Positions 7,250-13,193 of a DNA stretch of 23,506 nt are shown in pieces. Made by a program: the position numbers and the translations under genes. How positions within the stretch are numbered: position 1 is the first letter of the stretch; the number at the start of each line of letters is the position of its first letter. Source of the DNA: Parvibaculum sp049651025 (GTDB lineage Bacteria > Pseudomonadota > Alphaproteobacteria > Parvibaculales > Parvibaculaceae); contig NZ_JBASBH010000054.1 in NCBI RefSeq assembly GCF_049651025.1, positions 1-23,506 of the forward strand, read 5' to 3'. The notes beneath the pieces are model-generated. The model was not told where the DNA came from, searched no databases, and saw only the letters and a program-made list of their open reading frames with translations.

Positions 7250-7880
7250 CAAGCACGTGGGTCGTCGGGGCCTCATGCTGGTACTTTCCTCGCCCTCGGG
7301 CGCGGGCAAGACAACGCTGTCGCGGGCGCTGCTCGAGAGCGACAGCGAGATAACCATGTCCGTATCGGCAACCACCCGTGCCCCGCGCCCCGGCGAGACG
7401 CATGGCAAGGACTATTATTTTCTGAGCACTGAAGATTTTGGCATTATGCGCAACAAGGGCGAGTTCCTCGAACACGCCAAGGTCTTCGGCAACTATTACG
7501 GCACGCCCTCAAAACCGGTGATGGACGCGCTCGCAAATGGCCACGACGTTCTCTTCGATATCGACTGGCAAGGCACGCAGCAGCTCGAAGAAGCGCGCCA
7601 CGAGGATATCGTCAAGGTCTTCATCCTGCCGCCCTCGGCGCAGGATCTCGAAAAGCGCCTCAATCGCCGCGCACAAGACCCCGCCGATGTCGTCGCCGCC
7701 CGCATGGCGAAAGCGTCGGACGAGATCAGCCACTATCAGGAATACGACTACATCATCATCAACGAGAATATTGAGAAAAGCCTGGGCGAGCTTCGTGCAA
7801 TCCTCGTGGCCGAGCGCCTCAAGCGACACCGGCTGACGGGGCTTTCCAATTTCGTGAAGCAGATGCGAGAGACGTTGTAG
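7239..7880 (+). CDS. gmk: Guanylate kinase
   Basis: Gmk converts GMP to GDP with ATP and is essential for GTP and dGTP supply. The 213-aa protein has the P-loop SPSGAGKT at residues 18-25. The GMP-binding segment ATTRAPRPGE lies at 44-53 with KDYYF after it, and FDIDWQG at 106-112 is a core motif. It ends with a typical helix, FVKQMRETL. I chose the ATG at 7239, which overlaps yicC by 11 bp. A GTG at 7224 in the same frame would add five residues, and an ATG at 7275 would leave almost nothing before the P-loop strand. Its stop codon is only 3 bp from the stop codon of the convergent gene on the other strand. Confidence 0.96.
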   Translation: MSNDKHVGRRGLMLVLSSPSGAGKTTLSRALLESDSEITMSVSATTRAPRPGETHGKDYYFLSTEDFGIMRNKGEFLEHAKVFGNYYGTPSKPVMDALANGHDVLFDIDWQGTQQLEEARHEDIVKVFILPPSAQDLEKRLNRRAQDPADVVAARMAKASDEISHYQEYDYIIINENIEKSLGELRAILVAERLKRHRLTGLSNFVKQMRETL

Positions 7881-7883
7881 GCG

Positions 7884-8435
7884 CTACATGCAGCCCATGA
7901 CGGGGATAAGATCGTCCGCCTTTTTCCGCTGCTCCTCCGTCAGCACCTTATAAAGCGCCTCGGTCGCGGGCTTCAGAGCCTCGAGCGCCGCAATCCTCGA
8001 CTTCATGGCCTGGATATGGAAATCGAGGAACTTCATTGCGGAGCGTTCATCCTTGCGGAACGCCTCGGCCATCTGTTTGTGCATGCTGGCCATGATCTGA
8101 GAATTGCTTCGTAGGGCATCCGCATATTCAGTCCATGCCGCTTTCTGCGCAGCCGTTATCTTGAGTTCCGCCTCCAGAAAGGCGATGCGGCCGTCGACAT
8201 AGCTGTTGGAGCCGCCACCCATCATGCCGCAGCCGCCCATGGGGCCGCCGTCATAGCCTTGCCTCATCATCCCGGGGCCATAGCCCTGGCCGCGGCCCAT
8301 CATGCCGTTTCCCCAGCCTTGGCCCATCATTCCCGACCAGAAGCCGGGCTGTGGGCTTTTAGGTTCTTCAGCAGCGACAGCGGTGACGCAAAATAATGCC
8401 AGCAGGCCGATAAGGGCTGATGCGCGGATATTCAT
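7884..8435 (-). CDS. Spy/CpxP-like periplasmic protein with a Met/Gly-rich segment
   Basis: The 183-aa product has a signal peptide (residues 1-22, ending AVAA before EEP). A Gly/Met-rich stretch (about 31-75) follows, with GMM or MMG units at 35-38, 44-47, 55-57 and 70-73. The rest is helical and contains two LTxxQ-type motifs: ITAAQ at 93-97 and LTEEQ at 165-169. Paired LTxxQ motifs are the mark of the Spy/CpxP family of periplasmic chaperones and stress sensors. Met-rich segments in periplasmic proteins often bind Cu(I) or Ag(I), so a metal-related envelope stress role is a reasonable inference but is not shown. The ATG at 8435 has a strong GAGGAGA ribosome binding site; an upstream ATG at 8465 lacks one. 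A perfect palindrome lies 36 bp upstream. The protein ends with MGCM. Confidence 0.8.
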   Translation of the reverse strand: MNIRASALIGLLALFCVTAVAAEEPKSPQPGFWSGMMGQGWGNGMMGRGQGYGPGMMRQGYDGGPMGGCGMMGGGSNSYVDGRIAFLEAELKITAAQKAAWTEYADALRSNSQIMASMHKQMAEAFRKDERSAMKFLDFHIQAMKSRIAALEALKPATEALYKVLTEEQRKKADDLIPVMGCM

Positions 8436-8470
8436 GCTCTTCTCCTCAAATATGAGAAAAGCCATCTTTT

Positions 8471-8489
8471 ACCGTCATCGGGTGACGGT
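8471..8489 (-). promoter_or_regulatory. 19-bp perfect palindrome, candidate operator of the Spy-like gene
   Basis: ACCGTCA and TGACGGT are exact reverse complements separated by five bases. The site ends 36 bp upstream of the Spy-like start codon, where a promoter spacer would be expected. On the minus strand, ATGACC at its upstream edge and an A-rich stretch (TAAAAG) just past it loosely resemble the layout of MerR-family promoters, where the dyad fills a long spacer. The regulator is not identified, and a hairpin in the mRNA leader is the alternative. Confidence 0.4.
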
Positions 8490-8521
8490 CATTGATATGG
8501 ATCAAGAGCGGGCGGGGGACT

Positions 8522-8648
8522 TGAAAACTCGGGCGCTGTCGATTGCGGTGCGAAACAGGCCGGGACGCTCCATGCCGAATTTGAGGTTCAGCATGGAGCG
8601 GAGTTTTCAGCGCGCATTGAAGGAGATCAAGCGCAGTAGAGTTTTCAG
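8522..8648. repeat. Nested inverted and direct repeats between adh and the Spy-like gene
   Basis: CGCTCCATGC (8566-8575) and GCATGGAGCG (8591-8600) form a perfect 10-bp inverted repeat with a 15-base loop. Directly beside the right arm, GAGTTTTCA (8601-8609) is the reverse complement of TGAAAACTC at 8522-8530. GAGTTTTCAG recurs as a direct copy at 8639-8648, overlapping the adh stop codon. No T-run makes it a standard terminator for adh. It may be a transcript-end structure or a binding site. Confidence 0.45.
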
Positions 8649-9691
8649 GGCTTCAGAACGACGCGGCCCATGACGCCGCCCTTGCGCAGATCGTCGAGCG
8701 ACTTCGACGCTGCTTCAAGCGGACGCTCTTCGACCGGGATCGGGTCGATCTTGCCTGCCTTCACCAGTTCCATCATTTCGAGCGTTTCGCCGAGCGAACC
8801 CACGTAGGAGCCGCCGATGGAAATCGCACGCATCGGGAAGAGCGGGATCGGCATTGCAAAGCCGCCGCCGAAGAGGCCAACCACGACGACCTGACCGCCC
8901 TTGCGCACCGAGCCGAGTGCGAATTGCAGCGAGGCTTCCGAGCCGACGAAATCGACCGCCGCCGGAACGCCGCCATTCGTGTCGGCGAGAAGCTTCTTCA
9001 GCGCTTCCGGATCTTTCGGATTGTAGACCTCGTGCGCGCCTGCGCCCTTGGCCGACTGCAGCTTGTTCTCGTCCACATCGGCGCCGAGAGGGGCCTGCTT
9101 GAACATCGCTTTGGCGAACTGAAGGCCCATCATGCCGACGCCGCCGAGGCCGACGACGAGCACGCGCTCTTCATCGCTGACATCGAGCTTCTTCATCGCG
9201 CCATAGGCGGTGAGGCCGGAGCACATATAGGTCGCAGCGAGACCTTTGGGCACGCCGGTATAATCAATGAGGTAGCGTGGATGCGGCACGATCACATGGG
9301 TCGCATAGCCACCGGCAACCTGAATGCCGAGATTGCGCGGCTTGTTGCAAAGCTGTTCTTCGCCGCGCTTGCAGGTCGGGCATTCGCCGCAACCGATCCA
9401 CGGAAAGGCCACGCGCAGATCACCGACCTTGACGTCTTTGGCGTCGGGGCCGACGGCGATGACTTCGCCCTCGATTTCATGGCCGAGCGTGAAGGGCAGT
9501 TTGCGACCGGCGCGAACGTCGAGCTTGTTGCCGCCGCCCATGTCGAAATGACCGTCATGGATATGCACGTCCGAGTGGCAGACGCCGCAATGCGTGACCT
9601 TGAGCAGAACCTCGGTGCCTTGCGGCGCTGGTGTCTCGCTCTCGATGCTCTGCAACGGCTGGCCGTAATCTGTAATGGCCTGGGACTTCAT
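8645..9691 (-). CDS. Zinc-dependent alcohol dehydrogenase (MDR superfamily)
   Basis: The 348-aa protein is a medium-chain zinc alcohol dehydrogenase, expected to oxidise primary or other alcohols with NAD(P); the substrate cannot be read from sequence. Catalytic zinc ligands are Cys38 in CGVCHSDVH and His71 in the GHEIEGEV motif (70-77). Structural zinc cysteines are Cys101, Cys104, Cys107 and Cys115. The Rossmann fold has VLVVGLGGVGMMG at about 195-207. An insertion of about ten residues after HFDMGGG, before KLPFTLGHE, separates it from the shortest family members. The ATG at 9691 has an excellent GAGGAGG ribosome binding site, so an upstream extension to 9757 is unlikely. It sits, with the Spy-like gene, inside an otherwise conserved core gene order. 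A 121-bp gap separates it from rsmA and contains no convincing promoter. Confidence 0.9.
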   Translation of the reverse strand: MKSQAITDYGQPLQSIESETPAPQGTEVLLKVTHCGVCHSDVHIHDGHFDMGGGNKLDVRAGRKLPFTLGHEIEGEVIAVGPDAKDVKVGDLRVAFPWIGCGECPTCKRGEEQLCNKPRNLGIQVAGGYATHVIVPHPRYLIDYTGVPKGLAATYMCSGLTAYGAMKKLDVSDEERVLVVGLGGVGMMGLQFAKAMFKQAPLGADVDENKLQSAKGAGAHEVYNPKDPEALKKLLADTNGGVPAAVDFVGSEASLQFALGSVRKGGQVVVVGLFGGGFAMPIPLFPMRAISIGGSYVGSLGETLEMMELVKAGKIDPIPVEERPLEAASKSLDDLRKGGVMGRVVLKP

Positions 9692-9812
9692 TGGGAAACC
9701 TCCTCGTATATGAACTACACGGTCTTCACGCCGCCGGATTTGCGGACAATGTCGCACAGGCCGACTGGACGGCCAATGTAAAAGGCTCGGGCGGAGAGGC
9801 TCTAAAGGGCGC

Positions 9813-10652
9813 TCAGGTGTCGCACTTGAAGGCCCGGGCGATTGCGCAGAATTCCTGCACGGTCAGTTCCTCGGCCCGCCTTGTGCCGTCGATCCCCGCT
9901 GTCTCGAGAAGGGGGGCAGGGTCGACACCCAGAGATTTGAGGCTCGACCGCAGCATCTTGCGGCGCTGCCCGAATGCGGCTGCGACAACGACTTCGAGCG
10001 CGCGCGGATCGGCAGGCGCGAGCGGTTCGGCCATCGGAATCAGTTCAACGACGGTCGAGGTGATGGAGGGCGGCGGCGTGAACGCGCGCCGGTCGATATC
10101 GAACAGCATGCGTGCCCGACACCGCCACTGCGCGGCGACGGCAAGCCGTCCATATGCTTTCCCACCGGGCACGGCGACGATGCGCTCGGCGACTTCCTTC
10201 TGGAACATCAGCGTCAAGCTGGAATACCAGGGCGGCCATCTGTCATTTTGCAACCAGCCGATCAGCAGCGGCGTCGCGATATTGTAGGGCAGGTTGGCGA
10301 CGATGCGCGCCGGACCGCTTACCAATGCGCCCATATCTGTTTCGAGCGCGTCGCCCTCAATGATCGTCAGCCGCCCCGGATAGGCAGCGGATATTTCTTC
10401 CAGTGCGGGCAGGCAGCGTTTGTCACGCTCGATGACGGTTACATGCTTTGCACCTTCCATCAGCAGAGCGCGCGTCAGCCCGCCGGGGCCGGGTCCAACC
10501 TCGACGATCTCATGATCGACAAGCGATCCGGCTGCTCGCGCGATGCGGCCTGTCAGATTGAGGTCGAGCAGAAAGTTCTGCCCAAGCGCCTTTTGCGCAG
10601 CGAGCCCATGACGTGCGATCACATCGCGTAGCGGAGGAAGTCCATCTGTCAT
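9813..10652 (-). CDS. rsmA: 16S rRNA (adenine(1518)-N6/adenine(1519)-N6)-dimethyltransferase
   Basis: RsmA (KsgA) dimethylates two adjacent adenines in helix 45 of 16S rRNA as a late checkpoint of 30S assembly. The 279-aa protein shows KALGQNFLLD (21-30) and the SAM-binding motif EVGPGPGGLT (51-60). The acidic ribose-binding residue lies in VIERDK, and the catalytic NLPYN is at 120-124. The C-terminal helical domain contains FGQRRKMLRSSLK, typical of KsgA. The start ATG overlaps the pdxA stop as ATGA, giving translational coupling. It is last in the surA-pdxA-rsmA run. A small GGCCG/CGGCC inverted repeat at 9759-9774 lies past its end without a T-run. Confidence 0.96.
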   Translation of the reverse strand: MTDGLPPLRDVIARHGLAAQKALGQNFLLDLNLTGRIARAAGSLVDHEIVEVGPGPGGLTRALLMEGAKHVTVIERDKRCLPALEEISAAYPGRLTIIEGDALETDMGALVSGPARIVANLPYNIATPLLIGWLQNDRWPPWYSSLTLMFQKEVAERIVAVPGGKAYGRLAVAAQWRCRARMLFDIDRRAFTPPPSITSTVVELIPMAEPLAPADPRALEVVVAAAFGQRRKMLRSSLKSLGVDPAPLLETAGIDGTRRAEELTVQEFCAIARAFKCDT

Positions 10653-11665
10653 GCTTGTGCGCGGTTCGCCGCAATTTCATGTGCGAGGCGAAGCGCCTCG
10701 ATGAGGCTGAAGGGATTGGCGAGGCCGCGTCCGGCAATGTCGAGCGCCGTCCCGTGATCGGGCGATGTGCGCACGATGGGCAGGCCAAGCGTCGTGTTGA
10801 CGCCACGCTCGAAGTCGATGGTCTTTATCGGGATCAATGCCTGATCGTGATACATGCACAGCGCCGCGTCATAGCGTGCCCGCGCGCCCGCATGGAACAT
10901 GGTGTCGGGCGGCAAGGGGCCTGAAACTTCGACGCCTTCACGCCGGATCGCCTCGATGGCCGGAACGATGATCTCGATTTCTTCGCGACCGATATGACCT
11001 TCCTCGCCCGCATGCGGGTTGAGCCCGGCGACGGCCATGCGCGGCTTGGAAATCCCCAGATCGCGCTTGAGCGCGCGGGCAAGGATGATGCCTTTCTCGA
11101 CGATCATGGCGGTGGTGAGCGATGTGGCAACCGACTTCAGCGGCTCGTGAACCGTGACGGGGACAACACGCAGGCCGGGGCAGGAAAGCATCATCACAGG
11201 TGTCGCGCCGCCCGTGCGCTCGGCCAGATATTCGGTATGCCCGGGGACTCGGAGACCCGCTTCGTAAAGCGCACGCTTGTGAATGGGATTGGTCACAAGG
11301 CCCGACGCCGCGCCCAACAGCGCAAGATCGCAGGCAATGTCGATGGAATGCATGACCGCGCGTGCATTGGCCGGAGAGAGCGCGCCGGGCTTCACGGGCG
11401 CTCCAAGCTCGATCGCCAATATGGGCAGGGCCGTCGCGAAAACGCCTGCGGCCTCCGACGCGTCGGAGATGACACGTATGGGGATATCAAGCCCCAGAGC
11501 GGCGGCCAGTGTTTGATAGAGGTCAGGGGCGCCGACGACAAAGAAGGCAGGCACAGTCTCGCGCTCGCGTGCCATCCACGTCTTCAGCGTGATTTCCGGC
11601 CCGACGCCTGCCGGCTCACCCATGGTAAGCGCCAGCGGCGGCGGGCTTCTTTTCAGGCTTGTCAT
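10649..11665 (-). CDS. pdxA: 4-hydroxythreonine-4-phosphate dehydrogenase
   Basis: PdxA oxidises 4-phosphohydroxy-L-threonine, feeding the DXP-dependent pathway to pyridoxal phosphate. The 338-aa protein begins with PLALTMGEPAGVGPEI, the family N-terminal signature. It has metal-binding His173 (VHEPL), His218 (GLNPHAGEEGHIG) and His273 (MYHDQALIPIK), spaced as His166, His211 and His266 of the E. coli enzyme. The C-terminal VRTSPDHGTALDIAGRG is conserved. I chose the ATG at 11665, which has AGGTGGA 5 nt upstream; an in-frame GTG at 11674 lies within that ribosome binding site. It follows surA by 37 bp and overlaps rsmA by 4 bp. The surA-pdxA-rsmA order is conserved in many proteobacteria. Confidence 0.96.
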   Translation of the reverse strand: MTSLKRSPPPLALTMGEPAGVGPEITLKTWMARERETVPAFFVVGAPDLYQTLAAALGLDIPIRVISDASEAAGVFATALPILAIELGAPVKPGALSPANARAVMHSIDIACDLALLGAASGLVTNPIHKRALYEAGLRVPGHTEYLAERTGGATPVMMLSCPGLRVVPVTVHEPLKSVATSLTTAMIVEKGIILARALKRDLGISKPRMAVAGLNPHAGEEGHIGREEIEIIVPAIEAIRREGVEVSGPLPPDTMFHAGARARYDAALCMYHDQALIPIKTIDFERGVNTTLGLPIVRTSPDHGTALDIAGRGLANPFSLIEALRLAHEIAANRAQA

Positions 11666-11702
11666 GGCGTCCACCTGGATGCCGGCTTGTTTCGGCTCCG
11701 CC

Positions 11703-13040
11703 TCAACGCATCTCGACGACGGCGTCGCGCCGCAAGTCGCGCAGATACCGCCGCGCCATCATCGACAATTGCTGCGCATAGAGATTGTCCTCGATGGCCT
11801 CGCGCGTCGGCATTTCCGCATTGACGGCCTTGTGGCCGCAAATGGCGACCATTTCCATGCCTTGATTGCTGCGAATCGGCGGTGTCACGCCACCCGGCTT
11901 GCTCTTGGACAGGGCCTCCTGCAGGCGCTGATCGAGCTTGCCGAACGTCACGGTTCGCGGTGCCTGTGCGACGCCGCCGACATAGGCTTTAACCTGAGTG
12001 TTCAGATCGTCGCAGGATTTGAATTCCTGAGCGAATTTCATGGCCTCGGCCGCGCGACGTTCGACCAGGGCAGGCGGCGCGTCCGGCGAAAGGGGCAACA
12101 GGACATGCGCCAGCGTCCATTCATCCTGCATCGGATCGGCGCCGAGGCCTGACTGCTTGTTGCGCAACTGAACGATGTAGAGGCCGTTGAGCGTCTTGAT
12201 CGGATCGGATGTCGCGCCGATACCCATTTGCTCGACGACGGGCGCAACATCGCGCGGCAGCTGGCTCAAATGCACCCAGCCGATATCGCCGCCATTGGCG
12301 GCGCTTGGCGACTGGCTGAACTGCTGCGCAACGGCAGGGAAGGGTGCGCCCTGGCGGATCTGGTCGGCGAGGCGATGCGCGCCACCGAGAATTTCCTGCT
12401 CCTGAGCTGGTGTGTCGAAGGTCAGCAAAATTTCCGAAACGAGATAACGCGGCTGGTCGGCCTCGTCTTTCAGGCGCTTCAGGATCTCGTCGATTTCCTG
12501 TTCGCCAACCGTGACAAGCGGCCCGAACTGCTGACCAACGACCTTGTTCCAGGCGATATCCGCATAAATCTGGTTGACCAGCGAAGACTTCGAAACGTCG
12601 TTTTCCTTGAGGAAGGCGTCGATCTGTTCCATCGACATGCCCGCCCGCTTGGCGATGCCTTCAAGCTGCTTGTCGATTTCAGTCTGCTCGACTTTGATTT
12701 CAAGCCGCTTGGCTTCCTGCCTCTCCAAGGCTTCATCCACGAGGCCGCGCAAGACTTGTCCTTCTATGCGGCTGACGTTTTCAGGCGTATTCGGGATGCC
12801 CGAAGTCACCATGATGAGCTTTACGCGTTGCTCAAGGTCGTAGCGGGAAACGATCTGGTCGTTGACGACGGCCGCGATGCCCTGCGCGCTTTCCGTGGCC
12901 TCTTCCGCTTGGACCGTTCCAGCCGCGAAAACGGCGGACAGGCAAATGAAAGCAAGCCCGGCTCCGATCCGAATCGCGAAGCGCCGAAACAAATTTTCAC
13001 TGGCAGGCGTGTACGAGCACGCGAGCTTTTCTGACTTCAT
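11703..13040 (-). CDS. surA: Periplasmic peptidyl-prolyl isomerase/chaperone SurA
   Basis: SurA escorts unfolded outer-membrane proteins, including LptD, through the periplasm. The 445-aa protein has a long basic N-region and a signal peptide whose hydrophobic core spans about residues 26-41, with likely cleavage after Ala45 (TVQA before EEAT). The SurA N-terminal chaperone domain covers about 52-185 and starts with GIAAVVNDQIVSRYDLEQRV. One parvulin domain (about 198-293) contains SPSAANGGDIGWV. A divergent second segment begins near EWTLAHVLLPL, giving one clear isomerase domain instead of the two of E. coli, as is usual in alphaproteobacteria. The ATG at 13040 lacks a strong ribosome binding site. 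A TTG at 13106 would add 22 residues that do not look like part of a signal peptide. Confidence 0.92.
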   Translation of the reverse strand: MKSEKLACSYTPASENLFRRFAIRIGAGLAFICLSAVFAAGTVQAEEATESAQGIAAVVNDQIVSRYDLEQRVKLIMVTSGIPNTPENVSRIEGQVLRGLVDEALERQEAKRLEIKVEQTEIDKQLEGIAKRAGMSMEQIDAFLKENDVSKSSLVNQIYADIAWNKVVGQQFGPLVTVGEQEIDEILKRLKDEADQPRYLVSEILLTFDTPAQEQEILGGAHRLADQIRQGAPFPAVAQQFSQSPSAANGGDIGWVHLSQLPRDVAPVVEQMGIGATSDPIKTLNGLYIVQLRNKQSGLGADPMQDEWTLAHVLLPLSPDAPPALVERRAAEAMKFAQEFKSCDDLNTQVKAYVGGVAQAPRTVTFGKLDQRLQEALSKSKPGGVTPPIRSNQGMEMVAICGHKAVNAEMPTREAIEDNLYAQQLSMMARRYLRDLRRDAVVEMR

Positions 13041-13094
13041 GATGATACGCCGGACGCTCCCGTTAGGCCTGGACGCCCCCGGCCTGAGGCGCAC

Positions 13095-13122
13095 AGAATA
13101 CTGCAATCGAGGCTCTAATCAA
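13095..13122 (-). promoter_or_regulatory. Candidate sigma70-type promoter for surA-pdxA-rsmA
   Basis: On the minus strand, TTGATT (13117-13122) and TATTCT (13095-13100) are separated by 16 bases. They lie in the 153-bp gap between lptD and surA. Transcription would begin near 13088, about 48 nt before the surA ATG. This suggests surA, pdxA and rsmA can be expressed separately from the lpt genes upstream. Confidence 0.45.
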
Positions 13123-13193
13123 CCAAGGACGGGTGTCAAAAGGCCGCAAGTTTCAGGAACTTGGGCTCCCGAACCGCGATTTCCGGTTTCAGC

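Noticed and set aside
8436..8465. Ten-codon N-terminal extension of the Spy-like protein
   Set aside because: The extension covers the strong GAGGAGA ribosome binding site of the inner ATG and would spoil the signal peptide.
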